Assembly: GCF_004320525.1 (NCBI RefSeq) | Contig: NZ_SIHX01000005.1 | Location: forward strand, 124,001 to 188,000 | From: Arthrobacter sp. S39 | GTDB taxonomy: Bacteria; Actinomycetota; Actinomycetes; Actinomycetales; Micrococcaceae | Length of the DNA: 64,000 nt | Direction: 5' to 3' | Program-made: the position numbers and the translations under genes | Shown here: positions 1 to 7,753 of the stretch, in pieces | How positions within the stretch are numbered: the stretch's first letter is position 1 | Layout: every line of letters starts with the position of its first letter | The notes under the pieces: generated by a model | The model's input: only the letters and a program-made list of their open reading frames with translations | What the model was told of the DNA's origin: nothing | Database searches by the model: none

Positions 1-1646
1 CCCGCATCACGGCGGCCGGCCTGGCCGTGGGAGCCCTCCTGCTCACCGGCTGCTCAGCCAACCAAGGCAGTACAGGCGCCACTGGCGGCTCGTCAGAGAG
101 CGCATTCCTGACCATTCCCCGTGAGGACATGGGCACGTTCGTCCAGAACTTCAACCCCTTCGCACCCACGGTGAATCCCATGGTGCAGCAGTCCATCTAC
201 GAATCCCTTCTGATCTTCAACCCGGCCAAGGGCGACACGACGCCGTGGCTCGCCACAGAGTGGAAGTCCGCCGAGGATGGCAAGTCCATCACCTTCACCC
301 TGCGCGACGGCGTGAAGTGGTCCGACGGACAGCCGCTGGTGGCCGACGATGTCGCCTACACTTTCGAACTCCAGAAAAAGATCAAGGGCGGTTACGACTA
401 CCTCGAGACGGTAACCGCCGATGGCGCCAACAAGGTTACCTTCAGCTTCAACAAGCCCTGGTCGCCGGCCCTCTACGACCTCGGCCAGCTCACCATCCTG
501 CCCAAGCACATCTGGTCCGCGCTTGCCGATCCGGCGAAGGACGCCAACGCCAAGCCGGTGGGCACCGGCCCGTACACGGAGGTGGACAGCTTCCAGGCCC
601 AGTCATTCGTGCTGAAGAAGAACCCCAACTACTGGCAGCCGGAAAAGCAGAAGATCGCCGGCATCAAGATGCTTGCTTTCGCCGGGAATGACGGCGCCAA
701 CCTTGCCGCCGCGAACGGTGACGTGGACTGGGCCCCGCAGTACATGCCCAACATCGAGAAGACCTTCATCTCCAAGGACAAGGAACACCGCCAGTACTGG
801 TTCCCTGCCACGGGCGCGATGATCAACTGGCAGCTCAACACCACCAAGGCCCCCTTCAACGACGTTGACGTCCGCAAGGCACTCAGCATGGCCGTGGACC
901 GCGACCAGGTGACCAAGATCGGCATGAGCGGCTACGCCAAGCCGGCCGATTGCACCGGCCTGTCCGGCAACTACGAGAAGTGGAAGAACCTTGAGGTCAA
1001 GGACAGCTGTACCTGGACCAAACTGGACGTGGAGGCTGCCAGTCAGCTGCTGGACAAGGCCGGCTACCCCAAGGGCGCGGACGGGAAGCGCACCTTCAAG
1101 GACGGCAAGCCGTTCGAGTTCAAGATCTCCGTAGGAGCTTCCTCGTCCGACTGGCTGTCGGTGGCCAACGTCATTTCGCAGAACCTGGCCGAGATCGGCG
1201 TGAGCGCCAAGGTTGATTCCCCGGACTGGGCAGCAGTTGTAGCAGGGTATGAAACAGGCGACTTCGACTCCGGCATCGTCTGGAGCGCCAACGACCCCAG
1301 CCCGTACAAGTACTTCAACGCCTCCATGGGCACCGCAACGGTCAAACCGGTGGGAAACAAAACCTTCGATAACTACCACCGCTTCGGGGACGCCACGGCG
1401 GACGCGCTGCTTGCAGAGTTCGCGGCAGAGTCCGACGAGTCGAAGCAACAGGACATTGCCAACAAGCTCCAGGAACAGTACAACGACGTCGCACCGCTGG
1501 TGCCGCTCTTTTCCGGCCCGGTCTGGGGCGCCTTCAACGACACCCGGTTCACCGGTTGGCCCACGGAGGACAACCCCTACGCGACGCTCTCGGAACGCTC
1601 ACCCACCACGGTCCTGGTCCTGACATCGCTGGAACCGCGCAAGTAG
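1..1646 (+). CDS. ABC transporter substrate-binding lipoprotein, family 5 (5'-truncated)
   Basis: This is the extracellular binding protein of a peptide/oligosaccharide ABC importer. The frame is open to the left edge (first full codon at 3), so the true start lies outside the window. The visible part starts inside a signal peptide, with a lipobox LLTGC whose cysteine codon is at 51-53, so the mature protein should be lipid-anchored. The body has family-5 features: an early LATEW and DGVKWSDGQPL block, GTGPY, and VRKALSMAVDRD. At about 548 visible residues the length is normal for the family. It heads an operon of two permeases, two ATPases and a beta-fructosidase. A 12-bp hairpin follows the stop, before the first permease. 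Family-5 proteins bind peptides, nickel or oligosaccharides. The GH32 gene at the operon end suggests fructo-oligosaccharides, which is inference. Confidence 0.9.
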   Translation, partial: RITAAGLAVGALLLTGCSANQGSTGATGGSSESAFLTIPREDMGTFVQNFNPFAPTVNPMVQQSIYESLLIFNPAKGDTTPWLATEWKSAEDGKSITFTLRDGVKWSDGQPLVADDVAYTFELQKKIKGGYDYLETVTADGANKVTFSFNKPWSPALYDLGQLTILPKHIWSALADPAKDANAKPVGTGPYTEVDSFQAQSFVLKKNPNYWQPEKQKIAGIKMLAFAGNDGANLAAANGDVDWAPQYMPNIEKTFISKDKEHRQYWFPATGAMINWQLNTTKAPFNDVDVRKALSMAVDRDQVTKIGMSGYAKPADCTGLSGNYEKWKNLEVKDSCTWTKLDVEAASQLLDKAGYPKGADGKRTFKDGKPFEFKISVGASSSDWLSVANVISQNLAEIGVSAKVDSPDWAAVVAGYETGDFDSGIVWSANDPSPYKYFNASMGTATVKPVGNKTFDNYHRFGDATADALLAEFAAESDESKQQDIANKLQEQYNDVAPLVPLFSGPVWGAFNDTRFTGWPTEDNPYATLSERSPTTVLVLTSLEPRK

Positions 1647-1661
1647 TCCCCAGCTTCAAGA

Positions 1662-1699
1662 GGCCCGCGCTGCCGCAAATCAACGCTGCAGCGCGGGCC
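1662..1699 (+). terminator. Intercistronic hairpin after the binding-protein gene
   Basis: Perfect 12-bp arms (1662-1673 and 1688-1699) around a 14-nt loop lie between the binding-protein stop and the first permease start. There is no T-run, so partial termination or protection of the upstream message is more likely than full termination. Such hairpins commonly give binding proteins higher expression than their permeases. Confidence 0.6.
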
Positions 1700-1742
1700 C
1701 GCCACCCAAAAAATTTCCGCAATTCCCGAATGGAGGGAAACC

Positions 1743-2720
1743 GTGCGCTTTATCCTGCGCCGCCTGGGTTTCTACCTGATTGCCTTCTGGGTGTCCATCA
1801 CCCTGAATTTCCTGCTCCCGCGCTTTATGCCCGGCGATCCCGTCTCCCGGATGTTCGCCCGGACCCAGGACCGGATGCAGCCCGAACAGATCGAGCAGCT
1901 GCGAAAACTGCTCGGAGTGGACGACCGGCCGCTGTGGGAGCAGTACATCGGCTACCTCCACAACATGCTGACCGGCCAGATGGGCGTCTCCATCTCTCGT
2001 TTTCCCGCACCTGTCACCGAAGTGATCGGATCGCAAGTGGGCTGGACGCTCCTGCTGGGCGGAACCGCCCTGGTGATTGCCGCCGTCGTGGGGAACCTGC
2101 TGGGAATCCTGGCTGCTTGGCGCCGCGGGGGAGCCGTTGACTCGGCGCTCCCGCCGCTGCTGATCTTCATCGGCTCCTTCCCGTACTTCTGGCTCGCGAT
2201 GGGTGCCCTGTACCTTTTCGGCGTCACCCTGGGATGGTTCCCGATCCGGCATGCGTTCAGTGACACCATCACCCCTGGCTTCAGCTGGGAATTCATCTCC
2301 GACGTCGGCATGCACCTGGTGCTTCCCGCCCTCACCATCGTGCTGGTCTCCATCGGCGGCTGGATGCTGGGCATGCGCAACACCATGATCGCCACCAACG
2401 CCGAGGACTACATCACCATGGCCGAGGCAAAGGGCCTGCGCCCGGGCCGGATCATGTTCCGCTACGCCGCCCGCAACGCCATGCTGCCCTCCGTCACCGC
2501 CTTCGGCATGAGCCTGGGATTTGTAGTGGGAGGCGCCCTCCTGACCGAAGTCGTGTTCGCCTACCCCGGCGTGGGCTACCAGCTGCTGGCCGCCGTCCAG
2601 GGCCTGGACTACCCGCTCATGCAGGGCCTGTTCCTGACCATCACGGCCGCCGTGCTGCTGGCCAACTTCCTGGTGGACATCCTCTACGTCCGCCTCGACC
2701 CGCGCGTGCGCAGCAACTAG
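1743..2720 (+). CDS. ABC transporter permease, DppB/OppB family
   Basis: Inner-membrane permease of the Dpp/Opp-type importer, 325 residues, the usual length. The N-terminus MRFILRRLGFYLIAFWVSIT is the first membrane helix typical of DppB-type subunits. It is followed by the conserved LPGDP-like segment (FMPGDPVSRM) and a later cytoplasmic coupling loop around DYITMAEAKGLRPGRI that contacts the ATPases. The GTG start at 1743 follows a GGAGGG ribosome-binding site. The gene lies between the binding protein and the second permease, 8 bp upstream of the latter. The family is certain; the substrate is not defined by the permease sequence. Confidence 0.93.
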   Translation: MRFILRRLGFYLIAFWVSITLNFLLPRFMPGDPVSRMFARTQDRMQPEQIEQLRKLLGVDDRPLWEQYIGYLHNMLTGQMGVSISRFPAPVTEVIGSQVGWTLLLGGTALVIAAVVGNLLGILAAWRRGGAVDSALPPLLIFIGSFPYFWLAMGALYLFGVTLGWFPIRHAFSDTITPGFSWEFISDVGMHLVLPALTIVLVSIGGWMLGMRNTMIATNAEDYITMAEAKGLRPGRIMFRYAARNAMLPSVTAFGMSLGFVVGGALLTEVVFAYPGVGYQLLAAVQGLDYPLMQGLFLTITAAVLLANFLVDILYVRLDPRVRSN

Positions 2721-2728
2721 GACTGATC

Positions 2729-3703
2729 ATGACCACTTCCATCGCAAACACCGCTTCCAGCCTGCCCGGCAAAACGCCCGACGGCGGCGCAGGGCTTCCG
2801 CCCGCGGTTTCCGTCCGGCAATCCAACCGGAGCCTCCTGCACGGGCTGCTGACCAACAAAAAGGCCATGACGGGCGCCGCCATCCTGTTCGTTTTCATCG
2901 CCCTGGCCCTCCTCGCGCCGGTGCTGTTCCCGGACAACCCGTCCAAAATCACCGGCATGGCGTCACAGGAGCCCGACGCGGAATACTGGCTCGGCACCAC
3001 GGCCAAGGGCCAGGACGTCCTGGCCCTGACCATCCACGGTTCCCGCAGCTCCCTGTTTGTGGGCCTGACCGTGGGGTTCGCCTCTACGTTCATCGGCATC
3101 CTGGTGGGCCTCGCCTCTGCCTATTTCGGCAAGTTCATCGACGAGGCACTTTCCCTGACGACCAACGTCTTCCTGCTGCTGCCGGGGCTGCCGCTCCTGG
3201 TCATCCTGGCCGCATTCCTCCCGCCTGGCCTGGGCACCGTCATCCTGGTCCTGGTGGTCACCGGCTGGGCCGGCTCCGCCCGGGTGCTGCGCTCACAGGC
3301 GCTGTCCATCCGCTCCAAGGACTTCGTCGCAGCTGCCGTGGTCACCGGCGAACGGCCGCTGCGGATCATGTTCGGCGAAATCCTTCCGAACATGGCCTCC
3401 ATCGTGATGGGCACGCTCCTGGCCTGCATCATCTACGGCATCGGTGCGCAGGCCGGGCTTGAATTCCTGGGCCTCGGCGATGTCAGCACGGTCTCCTGGG
3501 GCAACAACCTCTACTGGGCCGGCAATGAAGGAGCCCTGCTCACCGGCAGCTGGTGGGTCTTTGTCCCGTCTGGCCTGTGCATCGCGCTGGTGGCGTTCTC
3601 GCTGGCGCTGATCAACTACGCCGTGGACGAGGTCACCAACCCCCGCCTCAGGAAAATCAAGAAACCCAAGCCTGTCCCCACCGGAAAGCGAGCAGCGGCA
3701 TGA
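2729..3703 (+). CDS. ABC transporter permease, DppC/OppC family
   Basis: Second permease of the Dpp-type importer, 324 residues. A roughly 50-residue cytoplasmic N-terminus precedes the first helix (TGAAILFVFIALALLAPVLF), as is normal for DppC proteins. The segment YWLGTTAKGQDVLALTIHGS matches the conserved LGTDxxGRDVLSR region of the family, and the coupling loop lies around SKDFVAAAVVTGERPLRIM. Its stop overlaps the next ATG (ATGA at 3700-3703), so translation of permease and ATPase is probably coupled. The subunit assignment is firm; the substrate is unknown. Confidence 0.93.
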   Translation: MTTSIANTASSLPGKTPDGGAGLPPAVSVRQSNRSLLHGLLTNKKAMTGAAILFVFIALALLAPVLFPDNPSKITGMASQEPDAEYWLGTTAKGQDVLALTIHGSRSSLFVGLTVGFASTFIGILVGLASAYFGKFIDEALSLTTNVFLLLPGLPLLVILAAFLPPGLGTVILVLVVTGWAGSARVLRSQALSIRSKDFVAAAVVTGERPLRIMFGEILPNMASIVMGTLLACIIYGIGAQAGLEFLGLGDVSTVSWGNNLYWAGNEGALLTGSWWVFVPSGLCIALVAFSLALINYAVDEVTNPRLRKIKKPKPVPTGKRAAA

Positions 3704-4662
3704 CCGTCTCCCAGACCTCCCTCGGCTCGCACGAGCCCGTCCTGGAGATCAAGGACCTCACCGTGAAGTACCGTGGCGACACCCGCTCCACCACCGCCGT
3801 CGACCGCGTCTCCTTCAGCATCGGTGCCGGCGAGATCTTCGGCCTGGCCGGCGAATCCGGCTGCGGCAAATCCACCATCGCGAACGCGGTTATGCGGCTG
3901 CTGCGCGACCCGGCTGAGATCTCCGGCGGCAGCATCCGTTTCGGCGGCAGGGACGTCCTGGCACTGGACAAGGAGGAGCTCCGCCGGTTCCGCTGGCAGG
4001 ACGTGGCCATGGTTTTCCAGTCGGCCATGAACTCGCTCAACCCGGTGATGACCATCGGCGACCAGATCGTGGATATCTTCACCACGCATGCCGGCTACTC
4101 CCGCAAGGAGTCCCTCCGGAGGGCCGCCGAACTGCTGGAGCTGGTCCGGATCGACCCCGCCCGGCTGAAGTCCTACCCGCACCAGCTGTCCGGGGGCATG
4201 CGCCAGCGCGCGGTCATCGCCATGGCTGTAGCGCTGAAGCCGTCCCTGCTGATCCTCGACGAGCCCACCACTGCCCTGGATGTGGTGGTGCAACAGGAAA
4301 TCATGGCCCAGATCAAGGACCTGCAGCACCAGCTGGGGTTCTCCGTCCTCTTCATCACGCATGACATGTCCCTCATGGTGGAACTCTCGCACCGGATGGC
4401 GGTGATGTACGGCGGCAGGATCGTGGAAACAGCCAAGTCACGGGACATCCATACCGCCCCGCGCCACCCGTACACGCAGGCACTGATGGGAGCGTTCCCA
4501 CCCCTCACGGGACCTCGCGTGCCGCTCACCGGCCTGGCCGACGGCGTGAAGTTCAGCAACATCGCCGACCTCCGGGAAGCGGCCCCCGGGCATTTCGTGG
4601 CACCGGTTTCCCAGGTTCAGACTGCCCAGAACCAGCCCGCCCTGGAAGGAGCTCGCTCATGA
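3700..4662 (+). CDS. ABC transporter ATP-binding protein, DppD/OppD family
   Basis: First ATPase of the importer, 320 residues from ATG 3700. I chose this start over a longer upstream opening because it overlaps the permease stop (ATGA) and gives a normal N-terminus. Walker A GESGCGKST is at residues 51-59, the ABC signature LSGGMRQR begins near 163, and Walker B ILDEPTTALD has its Asp-Glu pair at 187-188. A C-terminal oligopeptide/dipeptide-transporter extension with the pattern HPYTQALMGAFP follows. It acts on the cytoplasmic face as a heterodimer with the next gene product. The stop again overlaps the next start (ATGA). Confidence 0.93.
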   Translation: MTVSQTSLGSHEPVLEIKDLTVKYRGDTRSTTAVDRVSFSIGAGEIFGLAGESGCGKSTIANAVMRLLRDPAEISGGSIRFGGRDVLALDKEELRRFRWQDVAMVFQSAMNSLNPVMTIGDQIVDIFTTHAGYSRKESLRRAAELLELVRIDPARLKSYPHQLSGGMRQRAVIAMAVALKPSLLILDEPTTALDVVVQQEIMAQIKDLQHQLGFSVLFITHDMSLMVELSHRMAVMYGGRIVETAKSRDIHTAPRHPYTQALMGAFPPLTGPRVPLTGLADGVKFSNIADLREAAPGHFVAPVSQVQTAQNQPALEGARS

Positions 4663-5711
4663 GCAAGCACAGCGAAACACCGGCTCTTGGAGCCCCAGCT
4701 CTTGAGGTACGGGGCCTGGTCAAGGATTTCCACAGCGGCGGCCTGTTCTCCCGCGCGGCCGTGCGAGCCCTTGGCGGGGTGGACCTGAGCATCGGCAGGG
4801 GTGAAATCGTGGCCCTCGTCGGCGAGTCGGGCTCCGGGAAGAGCACCCTTGCCCGCTGCATTGCGCGGCTGGAACGGCCCACCGCCGGCCAGATCCTGCT
4901 GGACGGCACCGACGTCCTGAAACGGGACCGGTTCCAGGCATCCAGGCAATACCGGGCACAGGTGCAAATGGTGTTCCAGGACCCCTTCGGCTCCCTGAAC
5001 CCGGTCCACCGGATCGAACACTTCCTGACTCGTTCCCTCACCCTGCACGGAAAAGCCGGGACCCCGGACCAGCTGCGGACCAGGCTGGACGAACTGATGA
5101 CCACTGTGGGACTCACCCCTGACATGCTCAATTCCTACCCGCATGAGCTGTCCGGCGGCCAGCGCCAGCGCGTGGCCATCGCCCGGGCCCTGGCCGTGGA
5201 ACCCGAGGTGATCCTGGCCGATGAGCCCACCTCCATGCTGGATGTTTCGGTCCGGATCGGCATCCTCAACCTGCTGCGCGGGCTCCGGGACGACAAGGGC
5301 ATCTCCATGCTCTACATCACCCACGACCTTGCCTCGGCGCGCTACCTCGCGGACCGCATCGCCGTGATGTTTGCCGGCGAACTCGTGGAGGAGGGCGAAT
5401 CGCTTGAACTCCTTGCGAATCCGGCGCACCCCTACACCCGGCTGCTCGTATCGGCCGTTCCGGACCCTGCCCGCACCGGATCCTACGATCCGGCCGAGCG
5501 GGCCGAGCTGCGGGCGGCGGTGATGGAACCGACGTCGTGCGCTTACGACGGCGACCCGCAACAGCGGTGCTCCTCCGCCGAACCCGTGCGGCACCAGGTG
5601 GGCGATCCTGCACACCGGCATTGGGTCCGCTGCCATCTGTACCGGCCGCCGGCCGCTGCATCCAGCCACGCGTTGGCCACCGACCCCCTGGAAGAAGTGG
5701 TTTCCGCATGA
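4659..5711 (+). CDS. ABC transporter ATP-binding protein, DppF/OppF family
   Basis: Second ATPase, 350 residues. Walker A GESGSGKST is at residues 55-63, followed by the Q-loop VQMVFQDPFGSLNP, the signature LSGGQRQRVAIARAL and Walker B VILADEPTSMLD. The C-terminal extension ends with cysteines in a CAYDGDPQQRC-type segment. Some DppD/OppF-type ATPases carry an iron-sulfur-like cysteine cluster there, but here the pattern is incomplete and I infer nothing from it. The stop overlaps the ATG of the GH32 gene (ATGA), so a transporter ATPase is translationally coupled to a glycosidase. Confidence 0.92.
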   Translation: MSKHSETPALGAPALEVRGLVKDFHSGGLFSRAAVRALGGVDLSIGRGEIVALVGESGSGKSTLARCIARLERPTAGQILLDGTDVLKRDRFQASRQYRAQVQMVFQDPFGSLNPVHRIEHFLTRSLTLHGKAGTPDQLRTRLDELMTTVGLTPDMLNSYPHELSGGQRQRVAIARALAVEPEVILADEPTSMLDVSVRIGILNLLRGLRDDKGISMLYITHDLASARYLADRIAVMFAGELVEEGESLELLANPAHPYTRLLVSAVPDPARTGSYDPAERAELRAAVMEPTSCAYDGDPQQRCSSAEPVRHQVGDPAHRHWVRCHLYRPPAAASSHALATDPLEEVVSA

Positions 5712-7276
5712 CCGGCCTGACCCACCCGCTGGCCACCGTGCCGCAAGACGAACTCGTGATCCGCGCCGAAGCGGACCCGCACCGCCCGCGCTTCCACTTC
5801 GTCTCTCCCGCGGGCTGGCTCAACGATCCCAACGGCGTCAGCCAGTGGAACGGCACCTACCACCTCTTCTACCAGTACAACCCGGAGGGAGCGTTCCACC
5901 ACCGCATCCTGTGGGGCCATGCCACCAGCACGGACCTGGTCAACTGGACGGACCGGCCTGTCGCGCTGGAACCCTCCGAAGGGCCGGACTCTCCGGACGC
6001 CGACGGCTGCTGGTCCGGGGTGCTGGTGAACGACGGCGGCACGCCCACCCTGGTGTATTCGGGTCGGCACGGCGAACGCGAATTGCCCTGCGTGGCCGTG
6101 GGCTCGCCGGACCTGCTCACCTGGACCAAGGCGCCGGAAAACCCCGTGATCGCCGCCCCGCCGGCCGGGGTGGACGTCACCGCCTACCGGGACCACTGCG
6201 TGTGGCGCGAGGGCTCAAGCTGGCGCCAGCTGGTGGGCTCGGGCATCCGGGGCCGCGGTGGCACGGCGTTCCTCTACGAGTCGGCTGACCTCCGGACCTG
6301 GGACTACATCGGGCCCCTGTTCATCGGCGACGCGGCCTCCGTTGATCCCGCAGCAGCGGATTGGGAAGGCACCATGTGGGAGTGCGTGGACCTGTTCCGC
6401 GCCGGCCCCGGGTCGCTGGGGGATGGCGGTGGCCCGTCCGACGACGTGCTCGTATTTTCCGCCTGGGACGACGGCGACACCCGGCACCCGCTGTACTGGA
6501 CCGGGCGGTATTCCGGAGATTCCTTCGAGCCCGCCGCGCTGCACCGCCTCGATTACGGGGGCAGGCACTTCTACGCGCCGCAGTCGTTCATTGACGACGC
6601 CGGCCGCCGCGTGATGTTCGGGTGGCTGCAGGAGGGCCGGACGGATGAGGCCATGGTGGAGGCCGGCTGGTCCGGCGTCATGAGCTTGCCGCGCGTAGCC
6701 ACCTTGGACGACCAGGGGGAGCTGGCCTTCACCCCCGTGCCGGAGGTCGAGACGCTGCGCCGGGACCACGTCAGGCTTGACCCGCAAGGTGTGGCCGGCA
6801 GCGAGGTCCTGGCAGAGGTTGCCGGCAACCAATTGGACCTGGAGCTGGACGTGGAGCTGGAGCCAGGAAGCGTCTTCCGGCTTGGGATCCTGGGCTCGTC
6901 TGCCGATTCCGGCGCTGCCCTGGAAGGAACCGCTCCGGGCTCCGCCGAGGAGACCGTCATTGAAGTCTCCCGCGGCACCGGCAGCGACTCATGGCTGCGC
7001 CTGGACCGATCCCGCAGCAGCCTTGACTCGTCGGTGGACGCGGAGGAGAGATCAGGCCCTGTGATCCTGGCCGCTGGTCGGCTTCACCTCCGGGTCCTCG
7101 TGGACCGCTCGGCGGTGGAGATCTTCGCCAACGGCAAGGCCCTGACCGCCCGGGTCTATCCCACCCTCGGAGGGACCTCGGTGCGCTTTGCCGCCGCCGG
7201 CTCAGTCCGGCTCCTGCAGCTGGACGCCTGGCGGATGGAAGGAATCTTCAGCGGTCCGCGCCCGCTGTTTCCCTGA
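5708..7276 (+). CDS. GH32 beta-fructosidase (sucrose / fructan hydrolase)
   Basis: Hydrolyses terminal beta-fructosidic bonds in sucrose, sucrose-6-phosphate or fructo-oligosaccharides. 522 residues from ATG 5708, chosen because it overlaps the preceding stop. The five-bladed propeller starts at once: WLNDPNG at 37-43 holds the nucleophile Asp40, MWECVD holds the acid/base Glu225, and the stabilising motif appears as RDH (161-163) where the family usually has RDP. A C-terminal beta-sandwich runs from about 360, ending with the SAVEIFANG segment typical of GH32. No signal peptide is visible, so the enzyme is probably cytoplasmic and acts on imported oligosaccharide. As last gene of a Dpp-type operon it points to a fructo-oligosaccharide substrate (inference). 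Confidence 0.93.
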   Translation: MTGLTHPLATVPQDELVIRAEADPHRPRFHFVSPAGWLNDPNGVSQWNGTYHLFYQYNPEGAFHHRILWGHATSTDLVNWTDRPVALEPSEGPDSPDADGCWSGVLVNDGGTPTLVYSGRHGERELPCVAVGSPDLLTWTKAPENPVIAAPPAGVDVTAYRDHCVWREGSSWRQLVGSGIRGRGGTAFLYESADLRTWDYIGPLFIGDAASVDPAAADWEGTMWECVDLFRAGPGSLGDGGGPSDDVLVFSAWDDGDTRHPLYWTGRYSGDSFEPAALHRLDYGGRHFYAPQSFIDDAGRRVMFGWLQEGRTDEAMVEAGWSGVMSLPRVATLDDQGELAFTPVPEVETLRRDHVRLDPQGVAGSEVLAEVAGNQLDLELDVELEPGSVFRLGILGSSADSGAALEGTAPGSAEETVIEVSRGTGSDSWLRLDRSRSSLDSSVDAEERSGPVILAAGRLHLRVLVDRSAVEIFANGKALTARVYPTLGGTSVRFAAAGSVRLLQLDAWRMEGIFSGPRPLFP

Positions 7277-7281
7277 CCTAC

Positions 7282-7351
7282 GTGCATCGATTGCTCCGTA
7301 CGGGCCTTTTTGGGGGACTCCATAACGGCCCGTACGGAGTGGTTGATGTAC
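7282..7351 (+). repeat. Long 25-bp RNA hairpin downstream of the GH32 gene
   Basis: Positions 7282-7306 pair with 7327-7351 without interruption around a 20-nt loop. The inner 13 bp (CTCCGTACGGGCC and its complement) are perfect in DNA, and the outer 12 positions pair only if G-U pairs are allowed on the plus-strand RNA (five G-U). The stem starts 5 nt after the GH32 stop. No T-run follows. It may terminate, protect the upstream message, or act in the levansucrase leader. Confidence 0.75.
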
Positions 7352-7479
7352 CTGTGAGCGGGTCCAATTGGAACCTGGAGTGAATTCGGGGTGGACTCAG
7401 GGTGACGTTTCCCACGATTGGATTTTCGGATGAAACATTTGACTCGGCCAAACCGTTATGGCACGCGCGCGCCTTGGGC

Positions 7480-7497
7480 AATGTAAGCGCTTGCATT
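7480..7497. promoter_or_regulatory. LacI-type operator upstream of levansucrase
   Basis: AATGTAAGCGCTTGCATT is an 18-bp palindrome with one mismatched pair and the central CG-type step common in LacI-family and CRE-like sites. It is nearly identical to the site at 13567-13582 before the alpha-glucoside transporter. The right half TTGCAT could also serve as a -35 box. Confidence 0.6.
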
Positions 7498-7536
7498 AAA
7501 TGTCTGACAGGCTGGATTTTGGCTGCGAAACACGGT

Positions 7537-7566
7537 TTGAAATGCAGTCCGGGTACTGCCTAGCGT
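7537..7566 (+). promoter_or_regulatory. Candidate sigma-70-type promoter of levansucrase
   Basis: TTGAAA (7537-7542), 18 nt, then TAGCGT (7561-7566). Both boxes are plausible for actinobacterial housekeeping sigma factors. An alternative -35 (TTGCAT, 7491-7496) overlaps the palindrome upstream. Pattern match only. Confidence 0.35.
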
Positions 7567-7753
7567 GGACAGCGGGCCAGGAAATAACGATCTTCCTGTG
7601 GCACCTACGGGGCCTCACCCAAGCCCCGTTCCCCTCGATACAACGGCGTCCTCGATGACGCCTGAGGTGTTGTCGGGCTCGCCGGAGCATTCGAGGCCAT
7701 AGGGCATACGCCCGTCTTCCACGAATAGTTTCACCTCCGCGAGAAGAGCAAAA

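Larger units (their letters stand above)
7352..7753 (+). other. Non-coding leader/control region of levansucrase
   Basis: About 400 bp without a convincing gene. It carries a LacI-type palindrome (7480-7497), a candidate promoter (7537-7566) and a weak GAGAAG ribosome-binding site just before the levansucrase ATG. If transcription starts near 7575 the 5' leader would be about 180 nt, long for a plain leader. I see no known riboswitch in it. Confidence 0.6.
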
